A stretch of 64,000 nt of DNA from Crossiella cryophila (GCF_014204915.1 NZ_JACHMH010000001.1:1054001-1118000); one strand, 5' to 3'. Positions 44,170 to 53,571 are shown, numbered from the stretch's first letter. The notes: a model not told the origin generated them from the sequence alone. Made by a program: numbers and translations.

Positions 44170-44751
44170 GTGGCCGGAGAGCTGGAGCACCGTCACCTGC
44201 TGGTCTCCGACGCCGAGCGGATGCACGTGGTGCAACTCCTGGAACGGGCCACCGGCCTGGGCCGGATCAGCCTGGCCGAGTTCACCGTCCGCTCCGACCG
44301 GGCGCTGACCGCGCGCACCCGCGGTGAGCTGAACGCGGTGCTCATCGACGTGCCGGGGATGGTGCTCAACGAGTCGGTGGCCCGCGGCGAGCTGGTGCTG
44401 GGCCACAACGCGATGTCCTCGCTGGAGCGCCGCGGCCGGTGGGTCGTGCCCGGCAGGCTGGTGCTGCGCGGCAAGGCCGGTCACACCCTGCTCGACTTCA
44501 CCGAGGCGGTGATCGCCGAGCCGGTGGTGACCATCGAGCTGCACAACGCGCTGGGCAGCACCACGCTGATCGTGCCGGAGGGGGCCACGGTGAACGTGGA
44601 CTCGCTGGCCATGACCGCGGGCACCGTCACCGACAAGGTCGGCGGCGGCGAGCACCCCGGTGACCCGCACTTCATCCTCACCGGGGTGATCCGCTTCGGT
44701 TCGGTGGAGATCAAGCGCCCGGCCCGGAAATCCCGGTTCTTCCGCCGCTGA
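44170..44751 (+). CDS. DUF1707 / LiaF-like C-terminal domain protein
   Basis: 193-aa cytosolic-looking protein. An N-terminal DUF1707 domain (V-S-D-A-E-R-M-H-V-V-Q-L-L, residues 13-25, then R-T-R-G-E-L) is joined to a C-terminal domain like that of LiaF/YvqF (cell-wall-antibiotic response), with parallel beta strands about residues 90-180. GTG 44170 has GAGGAG 5 nt upstream; GTG 44164 overlaps the regulator stop. Third gene of the kinase-regulator operon, so it may modulate the kinase as LiaF does for LiaS (inference). Confidence 0.75.
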   Translation: MAGELEHRHLLVSDAERMHVVQLLERATGLGRISLAEFTVRSDRALTARTRGELNAVLIDVPGMVLNESVARGELVLGHNAMSSLERRGRWVVPGRLVLRGKAGHTLLDFTEAVIAEPVVTIELHNALGSTTLIVPEGATVNVDSLAMTAGTVTDKVGGGEHPGDPHFILTGVIRFGSVEIKRPARKSRFFRR

Positions 44752-44763
44752 CCCCCAGCCCGC

Positions 44764-46404
44764 TCAGTGCAGGGCGGCGTGCGCGGCGGTCCTGGCGTGC
44801 GCCGGGTCCTTGGCGGCCAGCGCGGCTCGGGCGGCCAGCTGGCAGGCGTCCAGCCGGACCCCGGCGAGCCTGGCGCCGACCTGGGTCAGCGCGGCGTTGT
44901 TCATGGACAGGCTGGTCAGGCCGAGTCCGGTCAGCACGCAGGCCAGATCCGGATCCGCGGCGGCCTCGCCGCAGACCCCGGCTGGCTTGCCGGTGGCGGT
45001 GGCGGCCTCGCCGACCAGGGCGATCAGCCGGAGCAGCGCGGGCTGCCAGGGATCGTTGAGGGTGGCCAGCGCGCCGAGCATGCGGTCGGCGGCGAAGACG
45101 TACTGGGCCAGGTCGTTGGTGCCGAGGCTGACGAAGTCGACCGCGTCCAGCACCTCCCGCGCGGCCAGTGCCGCGGCCGGGATCTCGATCATCACCCCGG
45201 CCCTGGTCACCCCGGCGGCCCTGGCCCGCTCGGCGAACCAGGCGGCCTCCTCGGCGGTGGCCACCATCGGCGCCATCACCGAGACCTCGGCCCCGGTGTC
45301 CGCGGCGGCCGCGACGATCGCTTCCAGCTGCCGGTCCAGCACGCCTGCGGACTCCCTGGCGATGCGCAGACCGCGCACGCCCAGTGCCGGGTTGGGCTCC
45401 TCGACGGTGTTGAGGAAGGGCAGCGGCTTGTCCGCGCCCGCGTCCAGGGTGCGCACGATGACCGGCTTGCCCTGGAACGGGGCGAGCACCGCGGCGTATG
45501 CCTCGCGCTGGGCGGCCACCGTGGGTTCCTCGGTGGCGGAGAGGAAGCAGAACTCGGTGCGGAACAGGCCGACGCCCTCCGCGCCGGTGGCCACCGCGGC
45601 CTTGGCGTCCTCGGCCGAGCCGACGTTGGCCAGCACCTTCACCCGGTGCCCGTCGGCGAGCTTGCCGACCCCGTTCCACTCGACCTTGGGCCCTCGGGCC
45701 ACCGCCTGGGCGGCCACCGTCCCACCCGGCGCGGTGACCAGGCCGGTGCCGCCGTCCACGACCAGCCCGGCCGGGTCCAGCGCGAGCACACCGCGGCAGG
45801 CCACCACCGCGGGGATGCCCAGCGAGCGGGCCAGGATCGCGGTGTGGCTGGTGGGGCCGCCCTCCTCGGTGACCAGGGCCAGCACCAGCGCCGGGTCAAG
45901 GCCCGCGGTGTCGGCCGGGGCCAGGTCGCGGGCCACCAGCACGCTCGGGGCGGTCAGCGTGGGCACGCCGGGCATGGGCACGTCCAGCAGGGTGGCCACG
46001 ATCCGGTCCCGCACGTCGTGCACGTCCCTGGCCCGTTCGGCCAGGTAGCCGCCTGCCGCGGCGAGCATGGTGGCGAAGCCGTTGGCCGCCTCGAACACCG
46101 CGCGCGGCGCGGGCAGGCCGCGGTCCCTGACCAGCTTCTCCGCCTCGGCCAGCAGCGCGGGGTCGGCGGCCATCGCGGCGGTGGTCTCCAGCACCACCCT
46201 GGACTCGCCCTCGACGGCGGCGGCCCGCCGGTTCAGCTCGGCCACCACCGCGTCCGCGGCCGGTTTGATCAGGGCAGCCTCGGCCGCGGCGTCCGCGGGC
46301 GCCGGGCCGGCCGACGGTTCCGGCAGCGGCTCGGCCACCCTGACCACGGGCCCAGCGGCCTGACCTGGGCTTACTCCGACACCGACCAGCTGGGTTCCCG
46401 ACAT
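44764..46404 (-). CDS. ptsI: PTS enzyme I (phosphoenolpyruvate-protein phosphotransferase)
   Basis: 546-aa cytosolic enzyme I, which takes phosphate from PEP and passes it to HPr for PTS sugar uptake. The phosphorylated histidine is H187 in G-G-P-T-S-H-T-A-I-L-A-R-S. The C-terminal PEP-binding barrel has G-V-G-L-F-R-T-E-F, E-I-P-A-A and S-L-G-T-N-D-L-A-Q-Y. No HPr or crr gene is in the window. ATG 46404 directly follows a perfect DasR-type operator, and the message appears leaderless. It converges on the DUF1707 gene with 12 bp between stops. Confidence 0.95.
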   Translation of the reverse strand: MSGTQLVGVGVSPGQAAGPVVRVAEPLPEPSAGPAPADAAAEAALIKPAADAVVAELNRRAAAVEGESRVVLETTAAMAADPALLAEAEKLVRDRGLPAPRAVFEAANGFATMLAAAGGYLAERARDVHDVRDRIVATLLDVPMPGVPTLTAPSVLVARDLAPADTAGLDPALVLALVTEEGGPTSHTAILARSLGIPAVVACRGVLALDPAGLVVDGGTGLVTAPGGTVAAQAVARGPKVEWNGVGKLADGHRVKVLANVGSAEDAKAAVATGAEGVGLFRTEFCFLSATEEPTVAAQREAYAAVLAPFQGKPVIVRTLDAGADKPLPFLNTVEEPNPALGVRGLRIARESAGVLDRQLEAIVAAAADTGAEVSVMAPMVATAEEAAWFAERARAAGVTRAGVMIEIPAAALAAREVLDAVDFVSLGTNDLAQYVFAADRMLGALATLNDPWQPALLRLIALVGEAATATGKPAGVCGEAAADPDLACVLTGLGLTSLSMNNAALTQVGARLAGVRLDACQLAARAALAAKDPAHARTAAHAALH

Positions 46405-46417
46405 GGTCTAGACCATA
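46403..46417 (-). promoter_or_regulatory. dre-type (DasR) operator over the ptsI -10
   Basis: ATGGTCTAGACCAT (46403-46416) is a perfect 14-bp palindrome containing TGGTCTAGACCA, the core of the Streptomyces DasR responsive element. On the minus strand TATGGT (46417-46412) ends 7 nt before the ptsI ATG, so it fits a -10 of a leaderless message lying inside the operator. DasR represses ptsI in Streptomyces until glucosamine-6-phosphate is present. Confidence 0.8.
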
Positions 46418-46804
46418 CCGAAGAAGTAGGGGTTCCCGACTCCGTGACGCGGATCACGCAAGGTGACCAGCCGGGCACCGGTGATCAACACCATCGCCTG
46501 ACCCCTTTCCCCGTTCGAGTCGACGGCCATCGCTTTCCGCGTTGGCCGCACTCCGCTTGCTGAACCCGGATTTCGCTGCCAGATCGTGTCCGGAACCCAA
46601 CGATAGCCGGTTTCTTCTACTGGCTGTAGTCGACAAAACCCTAGAACGGCGGGAATTCGGGGGACGGGACCGCGCTCAGTGCTTCCCCGCGATCAAAGTT
46701 CACCTTGGCTGGTGACCCTCCATCACTCCTCCCGCGGAATACCGTGCGCGCGAGCCGATCTTCGACTCAGCTAATTCCTGTGACCGTATTCCCGGGAGCG
46801 TGAC
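46418..46804. other. Intergenic region between ptsI and the SdrD-type gene
   Basis: 387 bp with no coding signal on either strand. It must hold the upstream part of the ptsI promoter and the promoter of the large surface-protein gene at 46805. No strong hairpin or direct repeat is seen. The segment is less GC-rich than its flanks. Confidence 0.5.
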
Positions 46805-49800
46805 GTGAGAAGACCGATAGGGCTGGTTGCAGCAGCCACCCTTGCGGCGACCAGCGCGGCTGTCCTCGTCCACCCAGCACCCGCAGCCGCGGGCGAGGGT
46901 GACGGAACACTGCGTGTGAGCGTTGTCCGTGATGTCAACGGCAATGGCACTTATGAGCCCGCGCTGGAAGTGGGCGTCAGTGGAATTCCGTTGACCGTGA
47001 CCGATCCGAGTGGCGGCTCGGCATCGGCGACCACGGCCGCTGACGGCACCGTGACGGTCCCACTCGGAAACGTCTCGGGCGGCAAGTACCGCGTCGAGGC
47101 GAGCATTCCCGAGTCGATGTCCTACCTGAAGCCCGCGCCGGCAGGCGGCAGTCTCTCCTCACTCACCGAATTCGTCGACGTTTCCGGCCGCAAGAACGTC
47201 ACCGTGACGATGGGCGTGTGGAACCCGGCGGACTACTGCCAGGCCAACCCGGCGCTGGCCACGGCCTGCCAGCGGGATGTGTACCTGGTCAAGGAGAACG
47301 CGGGCGCCCGTTCGCTGGTGAGCTTCCCGTTCACCGCCCGCGGCACCTCGCCCGCGCCGACCCAGCTGGCCGGTCAGGGCCAGACCGGCACGATCTTCGG
47401 CATGGCCTACCGCAAGGCGGACAAGCGGCTGTTCTCCGGCGCCTTCGCCAAACGGCTCGCGCTCTACGGCCCCGGCGGCGCCGGCGCGATCTACGTGACC
47501 GCGGCTGGCGGGGCGACCACCCGGTTCGCCACCGTGCCGAACGCGGGCTCGACCGCACACGCGGTCGGCACCAACTTCGACGGCGGGTTCTACAGCGTCC
47601 CCGGCAAGGAGAGCCTCGGCGACCTCGAGATCTCCGACGACGGCAAGGACCTCTACGTCGTCAACATGGCGGACAAGAAGCTCTACGTCTACGACGCCAC
47701 CGCGGCCACCGCGACCGCGCCGAAGGGTTCCTACGCCATCCCGGCGACGGCCTGTGCCGCCGCGGCCGACTGGCGGCCGGGCGCGCTGGGCGTCAAGGAC
47801 GGCGTGGTCTACGTCGGCGGCGTCTGCTCTGGCGCGTCCAGCCAGAAGCTGTCCGATGTGAAGGGCGTGGTGTTTCCGTTCACCGGCAGCGCCTTCGGGG
47901 CCGCGGTGGTCAACAAGACGCTGGACTTCCAGCGTGGCGAGGCGTTCCGGGACACCGGCACGACCTGGCGCCCATGGCTGGACACCTGGGACCTGAACAA
48001 GATCCCGCACAGCCGGGCCGGGTTCGACCCTGGCTCCGAGAACACGGCCTACCCGCAGCCGCTGATGACCGACATCGGCGTGGAGAACGACGGCGACCTG
48101 GTGCTCGGCTTCCGGGACCGCTTCGGCGACCAGGTCGGCCAGCAGACCCCGTCCCCGGACGGCAGCGCCCGCGGCACCACCTACAACGCGGTGGTCGGCG
48201 GTGACTACAACCGGGTCTGCAAGCAGTCCGGTGGTGGCTTCGTCTGGGAGGGCGGCGCGGGCTGCCCGAACAACAACACCGGCTCGGACAACGGCGGCGA
48301 GCCGGACTCGGTGGTCGAGTACTACCCTGGCGAGTTCTTCAACCGGCACCAGGAGACCGGGATGGGCGCGGTGGCGATCGTGCCCGGCGCCTCCCGGATG
48401 CCCGCGACCGTGATGGACCCGGTGGACTACCGCGCCAGCGGCGTCGGCTGGTTCGACCGGGTCAACGGCACCATGCAGAACGACGAGCGCTCCAACGCCT
48501 ACGAGGTCCTGGACGAGACCAGCGAGGGCTGGGGCAAGGCCAACGGCCTCGGCGACCTGGAGGCGCTCTGCGACCAGGCCCCGGTGCAGATCGGCAACCG
48601 GGTCTGGTTCGACGCCGACTCCGACGGCGTGCAGGACGGCGGCGAGCCCGCGCTGCCCGGGGTCAAGGTGACCCTGCTGGCCTGCGGCAGCACCACGGTG
48701 CTGGGCACCAAGACCACCGACGCCAAGGGCCAGTACTACTTCGGCGCGGCCGAGGGGGTGAAGCCGGAGAGCTGCTACACGGTGAAGTTCGACTACTCCG
48801 CCGCGGACACCTCAGGTCTGCCGGGGGCGCCACCACCGGCCACCCTGAACTGGACCGGCAAGGAGGCCGGGGCCAGCCGGACCGTGGACTCCAACGTCGA
48901 CCCGGCCACCGGCGCCGCCACGGTCAACGTCGGCCCGGCAGGCGCGGACGATCACAGCGTCGACGCCGGTGTGACGGTCGCCCCGCCGAACAAGCTGGGC
49001 GACCTGGTCTGGGTGGACACCAACCGCAACGGCGTGCAGGACGCCGGGGAACCGCCGGTGCCCGGGGTCAAGGTGACCGCGAAGAAGCCGGACGGCAGCG
49101 CGGCGGGCACCGCGACCACCGACGCCACCGGCAAGTACCTGATCACCCCGTTGCCGGACGGCGCCTACACGGTCTGCTTCGACCTCTCCGGCCTCGCGCC
49201 CGAGTACCAGGGCTACCTGCCCACCAGGCCGAACGCCGGCGGTGACGACGCCAAGGACTCCGACCCGGATCCGGCCACCGGCTGCACCGCCAGCACCACG
49301 CTCGGCCCGGACAAGCGGGAAGACCTGACCCTGGACGCGGGTATCCGGCCGGGCAACCGGCTCGGCGACTACGTCTGGATCGACGCGAACAAGGACGGCG
49401 TCCAGGACGCGCCGGAGAGCCCGGTGCCGGGCGTGCCGGTGATCCTCAAGGACGGTTCGGGCGCGGTGGTCGGCAACACCACGACCAACGCGAGCGGGCA
49501 GTACCTGTTCGACAAGCTGAAGGACGGCACCTATCAGGTCTGCTTCGACCTGACCAAGCTGCCGGCCAGCGTCGGTGACTACGTGCCGACCAAGGCCAAC
49601 GCGGGAACCGATGACGCGAAGGACTCCGACGCCGATCCGGCCACCGGCTGCACCGCGACGACCACGCTGAACATCGACAAGCCGGAGGACCTGACGCTGG
49701 ACGCGGGTCTGATGCCGCCGGTGAACCAGCTGGGCGACTACGTGTGGATCGACACCAACAAGAACGGCCTCCAGGACGCGCCGGAGACGGGCGTCGAGGG

Positions 49801-52099
49801 GGTCAAGGTCACGCTGCTCAAGGGCGATGGCGCCGAGGTCGGCAGCACCAGCACGGACGCGAACGGCAAGTACCTGTTCACCGATCTGCCGGACGGCTCC
49901 TACCAGGTGTGCTTCAGCCTGAAGAGCCTGCCGCAGGCGGTGGCGGACTACCTGCCGACCACGCCCAACGCCGGTGCGGACACCGCCGACTCCGACGCCG
50001 ACCCGGCCACCGGCTGCACCGAGGTGGTCGAACTGGGTGCGGGCAAGCGGCAGAACCTCACCCTGGACGCCGGTCTGGTCAGCCCGCCGAACAAGCTGGG
50101 TGACTACGTCTGGGTGGATGCCAACAAGAACGGTCTCCAGGACGCGGGCGAGAAGCCGGTGGCCGGGGTGACCGTGGTGGTCAAGAACGGCGGCGGCACG
50201 GAGGTGGGTCGCACCACCACCGATCCGCAGGGCAAGTACCTCTTCGACAAGCTGCCCGACGGCAAGTTCTCGGTCTGCTTCGACCTCAAGAGCCTGCCTG
50301 CCGACCTCGCCGACTACCAGCTCACCAAGCGCTACGCCGGTGACGACGGCACGGACTCCGACGCCGATCCGGCCACCGGCTGCACCGAGCCGGTGGACCT
50401 CGGACCGGGCAAGCGGGAGAACCTGACCCTGGACGCCGGGCTCACCAGCCCGGTGAACCGGCTCGGCGACTACGTCTGGATCGACGCCAACAAGAACGGC
50501 CTCCAGGACGCGGGCGAGATCCCCGTGGCCGGGGTGACCGCGGTGCTGCGTCCGGTCAACGGGCCGGAGCAGACCACCAAGACCGACGCGCAGGGCAAGT
50601 ACCTGTTCACCGATCTGCCCGATGGTGGTTACCAGGTCTGCTTCGACGTCAAGAAGCTCCCGGCCAACGTCGGCGACTACACGCTGACCACGGCGAACAC
50701 CGGTGACGATGCCAAGGACTCCGACGCGGACCCGGTCACCGGGTGCACGCCGGTGGTCCAGCTGGGCACCGGCAAGCGGGAGAACCTGACGCTGGACGCG
50801 GGCCTGGTGGCCCCGGTGAACCGCCTCGGCGACTACGTCTGGGTGGACACCAACCGCAACGGCGTCCAGGACCAGGGCGAACCCCCGGTGCCGGGCATCA
50901 CCGTGAAGGTCAGCAACAAGGCTGGCGAAACGCTCACCACGAAGACCAACGAGCAGGGCAAGTACCTCTTCGAGGGGCTGCCCAACGGCCTCTACCAGGT
51001 GTGCTTCGACCTGAAGACGCTGCCTGCGGCCAACGCCGGCTACCTGCCAACCAGGCAGGACGCGGGCTCGGATGACGCGAAGGACTCCGACGCCAACGCC
51101 GACGGCTGCACCAACCCGGTGGAGCTGACCGTGGGCAAGCGCGAGGTGCTCACCGTCGACGCGGGTCTGCGCGAGCCGAACCGGCTCGGCGACTACGTGT
51201 GGGTGGATGCCAACAAGAACGGTCTCCAGGACGCGGGCGAGAAGCCGGTGGCCGGGGTGACCGCGGTGCTCAAGGACGCCACGGGCAAGCAGCTGGCGAC
51301 CATGAAGACCGACGACAAGGGCAAGTACCTCTTCGGCAAGCTGCCGGATGGCACCTACCAGGTGTGCTTCGACGGCAAGTCGCTTCCCGCGCCCTACGGT
51401 GACTTCCAGGTCACCAAGCCGAACGCGGGCGCGGCGGATGTCGACTCCGATGTCGACCCGGCGACGTGGTGCACCAAGACCACGACGCTCGGCGTGGACA
51501 AGCCGGAGGACCTGACCCTGGACGCGGGCATCGCGGAGCCGGTCAACCGGCTCGGCGACTACGTGTGGGTGGACAAGAACGGCAACGGCCTGCAGGACCC
51601 GGATGAGCCAGGGGTGCCCGGCGTGCCGGTGAAGGTGGTCGACAAGGACGGCAAGACCGTCAAGGAGACCACCACCGGCAAGGACGGCAAGTACCTGGTG
51701 GAGGGCCTGCCGGAGGGCAGCTACACGGTCTGCTTCGGGCTGAAGAGCCTGCCGTCCGCGCTGGCCGGCTACACGCCGACCAAGGCGGCGGCCGGGGATC
51801 CGGCGAAGGACTCCGACGCCGATCCGGCCACCGGGTGCGCCAAGCCGGTCGCACTCGGACCGGGCAAGCGGGAGAACCTGACCATCGACGCGGGCCTGCT
51901 CGCGCCGAAGGTCGGACCCGGTCCCGGACCTGGGCCTGGCCCCGGTCCGCGGCCCGCTCCAGTGGTTGACCAGGGCAAGCTGGCCGACACCGGCGCCGAT
52001 GTCGGGTGGCTGCTCGCACTGGGCCTGCTGGCCCTTGGCGGCGGCGCCGGGCTGATGCTGCTGGCCAGTCGGCGACGCCGACGCTCCGACAGCGTCTGA
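46805..52099 (+). CDS. Sortase-anchored surface protein with nine SdrD B-like repeats
   Basis: 1764-aa wall protein. The signal peptide (residues 1-29) is followed by one Ig-like unit (about 35-130). A beta-propeller-like region then covers about 150-580 (repeated strands such as D-L-E-I-S-D-D-G-K-D-L-Y-V-V). Nine SdrD B-like domains (about 595-1700) follow, each starting L-G-D-Y-V-W-x-D-x-N-x-N-G-x-Q-D, a calcium-loop pattern, and carrying two cysteines (V-C-F and T-G-C). After a (G-P)n spacer comes the sorting signal L1726-A-D-T-G1730, a helix and five arginines. LAXTG is the class E sortase motif. GTG 46805 has GGGAG 6 nt upstream. Confidence 0.93.
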   Translation: MRRPIGLVAAATLAATSAAVLVHPAPAAAGEGDGTLRVSVVRDVNGNGTYEPALEVGVSGIPLTVTDPSGGSASATTAADGTVTVPLGNVSGGKYRVEASIPESMSYLKPAPAGGSLSSLTEFVDVSGRKNVTVTMGVWNPADYCQANPALATACQRDVYLVKENAGARSLVSFPFTARGTSPAPTQLAGQGQTGTIFGMAYRKADKRLFSGAFAKRLALYGPGGAGAIYVTAAGGATTRFATVPNAGSTAHAVGTNFDGGFYSVPGKESLGDLEISDDGKDLYVVNMADKKLYVYDATAATATAPKGSYAIPATACAAAADWRPGALGVKDGVVYVGGVCSGASSQKLSDVKGVVFPFTGSAFGAAVVNKTLDFQRGEAFRDTGTTWRPWLDTWDLNKIPHSRAGFDPGSENTAYPQPLMTDIGVENDGDLVLGFRDRFGDQVGQQTPSPDGSARGTTYNAVVGGDYNRVCKQSGGGFVWEGGAGCPNNNTGSDNGGEPDSVVEYYPGEFFNRHQETGMGAVAIVPGASRMPATVMDPVDYRASGVGWFDRVNGTMQNDERSNAYEVLDETSEGWGKANGLGDLEALCDQAPVQIGNRVWFDADSDGVQDGGEPALPGVKVTLLACGSTTVLGTKTTDAKGQYYFGAAEGVKPESCYTVKFDYSAADTSGLPGAPPPATLNWTGKEAGASRTVDSNVDPATGAATVNVGPAGADDHSVDAGVTVAPPNKLGDLVWVDTNRNGVQDAGEPPVPGVKVTAKKPDGSAAGTATTDATGKYLITPLPDGAYTVCFDLSGLAPEYQGYLPTRPNAGGDDAKDSDPDPATGCTASTTLGPDKREDLTLDAGIRPGNRLGDYVWIDANKDGVQDAPESPVPGVPVILKDGSGAVVGNTTTNASGQYLFDKLKDGTYQVCFDLTKLPASVGDYVPTKANAGTDDAKDSDADPATGCTATTTLNIDKPEDLTLDAGLMPPVNQLGDYVWIDTNKNGLQDAPETGVEGVKVTLLKGDGAEVGSTSTDANGKYLFTDLPDGSYQVCFSLKSLPQAVADYLPTTPNAGADTADSDADPATGCTEVVELGAGKRQNLTLDAGLVSPPNKLGDYVWVDANKNGLQDAGEKPVAGVTVVVKNGGGTEVGRTTTDPQGKYLFDKLPDGKFSVCFDLKSLPADLADYQLTKRYAGDDGTDSDADPATGCTEPVDLGPGKRENLTLDAGLTSPVNRLGDYVWIDANKNGLQDAGEIPVAGVTAVLRPVNGPEQTTKTDAQGKYLFTDLPDGGYQVCFDVKKLPANVGDYTLTTANTGDDAKDSDADPVTGCTPVVQLGTGKRENLTLDAGLVAPVNRLGDYVWVDTNRNGVQDQGEPPVPGITVKVSNKAGETLTTKTNEQGKYLFEGLPNGLYQVCFDLKTLPAANAGYLPTRQDAGSDDAKDSDANADGCTNPVELTVGKREVLTVDAGLREPNRLGDYVWVDANKNGLQDAGEKPVAGVTAVLKDATGKQLATMKTDDKGKYLFGKLPDGTYQVCFDGKSLPAPYGDFQVTKPNAGAADVDSDVDPATWCTKTTTLGVDKPEDLTLDAGIAEPVNRLGDYVWVDKNGNGLQDPDEPGVPGVPVKVVDKDGKTVKETTTGKDGKYLVEGLPEGSYTVCFGLKSLPSALAGYTPTKAAAGDPAKDSDADPATGCAKPVALGPGKRENLTIDAGLLAPKVGPGPGPGPGPGPRPAPVVDQGKLADTGADVGWLLALGLLALGGGAGLMLLASRRRRRSDSV
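48588..51900 (+). repeat. Nine coding repeats of about 354 bp (SdrD B-like)
   Basis: Units begin near 48588, 48985, 49357, 49723, 50089, 50455, 50815, 51175 and 51541. Units 5 and 8 share near-identical first stretches (V-D-A-N-K-N-G-L-Q-D-A-G-E-K-P-V-A-G-V-T), pointing to recent recombination. Copy number could vary between strains. Confidence 0.9.
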
Positions 52100-52126
52100 C
52101 CTGGGCTAGCCAGCCAGTAGAAGCCG

Positions 52127-52158
52127 AAGGGCCGCCATCTCCCCAGATGGCGGCCCTT
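52127..52158 (+). terminator. Terminator after the SdrD-type gene
   Basis: Perfect 14-bp stem, 52127-52140 with 52145-52158, with a CCCC loop, 27 nt after the stop codon. The T-tract is weak (CTGTTG). Confidence 0.8.
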
Positions 52159-52566
52159 CTGTTGTCAGTCGTCCCCCTGGCAGGCCCCCTCGACCCGCCC
52201 CTGACACTGACTTCTTCTCTCCCGTCCACCCCCTCGTGCTGCCCGCGACGGCGGAGCAGGCACCCTGTGCACGGAAAAGACCTGGATGCGCCTCCGCCAG
52301 CCACACCGCGGGAGTGGCGGGGGAGGCGCACTTCCGGCTCCCACGACACACACTCTGCCCGGTACGGACCCGCCGAGACATCCGTGCGAATACCTACATC
52401 TCGCACGGGTTAACCCTTCGTGATCTGTTGGCTACTGAAGCGATACAGAACTTTCGGCGGCTTGTGTAATCGAATAACCTTGACCTGTAATCGAATACAC
52501 AACGGAACGTAGTAAGTCAGATACACGACGGGGGACTTCCCCACCCACGTCTGGAGGATCGGGTCG
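52159..52566 (+). promoter_or_regulatory. rbs operon control region
   Basis: 408 bp without a gene. The left part is C-rich with no clear signal. The right part holds two copies of TGTAATCGAATA (52465-52476 and 52486-52497), 21 bp apart, with TTGACC (52480-52485) between them, a possible -35. Each 12-mer is a near-dyad around a central CG, as in LacI-family operators, so RbsR autoregulation is likely. GGAGG (52553-52557) precedes the TTG start. Confidence 0.6.
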
Positions 52567-53571
52567 TTGGCGACCATGAAGGACGTCGCACTACGTGCTG
52601 GCGTCTCCACCGCCACGGTGTCCCGGGTACTGAACGGCCATGCCGCGCCCACTGACGCCACTCGCGAACGCGTGCTCACCGCGGTCGCGGAGCTGGGGTA
52701 CCGGCCCAACGTGCTGGCCCGGTCCCTGCGCATGCACAGCACCCAGACCCTGGGGCTGGTGATCAGCGATCTGCTGAACCCCTTCTTCGGTGAGATCGCC
52801 AGGGCGGTCGAGGACGAAGCGCGCAAGCACGGCTACTGCGTGGTCTTCGGCAACGCCGACGAGAGCGACGAGCAGCAGCGCCGCTATGTGCGCACGCTGC
52901 TGGACCGCCGGGTCGACGGCCTGCTGGTGTGCCCGGCCAGCGATGATCCGGAGTGGCTGGCCGAGGTCAACGACAGCGGGGTGCCGCTGGTGCTGCTCGA
53001 CCGCGCGGTGCCGGCCAGCGACGCCCCGGTCATCCGGGCCGACGGCGTTGCCGCGCTGCGTGAGCTGGCCAAGCACCTGCTGAGCCTTGGGCACCGGCGG
53101 ATCGGCGTGATCGCCGGACCGGAGAACACCAGCACCGGCCGGGAGCGGCTGGCCGCGTTCACCTCGGCACTGGCCGAGCTGGGCCTGGCCGCGCAGGCCA
53201 CCCAGATCGCGCACGGCGACTTCCGCCGGGCCAGCGGCGCCAGGGCCACCGGCGAGCTGCTGGACCGCCCGGACGCGCCCAGCGTGCTGGTGGCGATGGA
53301 CAACCTGATGGGCCTCGGCGCGCTCGAAGAGCTGCGCAGGCGGCGGCTGCGGCTGCCCCAAGACGTCGGCCTGGCCGTCTACGACGACCTGGCCTGGTTC
53401 CCGCTGTTCGATCCGCCGATCACGGTGATCGCCCAGCCCACCGAGGAGATGGGCAGCGCGGCAGTGCGCGAACTGCTCGGGCTCATCTCGGGCGAGCGCG
53501 CGAAGAACGTGAGTCTGTCGGCCAAGTTGATCGCCCGCGGCTCGTGTGGCGAACACGGAGGAATTGCATGA
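52567..53571 (+). CDS. rbsR: LacI-family repressor of the ribose operon
   Basis: 334-aa regulator. The HTH has M-K-D-V-A-L-R-A-G-V-S-T-A-T-V-S-R-V-L-N and the hinge helix L-A-R-S-L-R. The rest is a ribose-binding-protein-like effector domain (about 60-330). TTG 52567 is chosen for GGAGG 9 nt upstream; ATG 52576 would leave the SD too far. The stop overlaps rbsA as ATGA, so the repressor is the first gene of the operon it should control. The expected inducer is ribose or a ribose phosphate. Confidence 0.9.
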   Translation: MATMKDVALRAGVSTATVSRVLNGHAAPTDATRERVLTAVAELGYRPNVLARSLRMHSTQTLGLVISDLLNPFFGEIARAVEDEARKHGYCVVFGNADESDEQQRRYVRTLLDRRVDGLLVCPASDDPEWLAEVNDSGVPLVLLDRAVPASDAPVIRADGVAALRELAKHLLSLGHRRIGVIAGPENTSTGRERLAAFTSALAELGLAAQATQIAHGDFRRASGARATGELLDRPDAPSVLVAMDNLMGLGALEELRRRRLRLPQDVGLAVYDDLAWFPLFDPPITVIAQPTEEMGSAAVRELLGLISGERAKNVSLSAKLIARGSCGEHGGIA

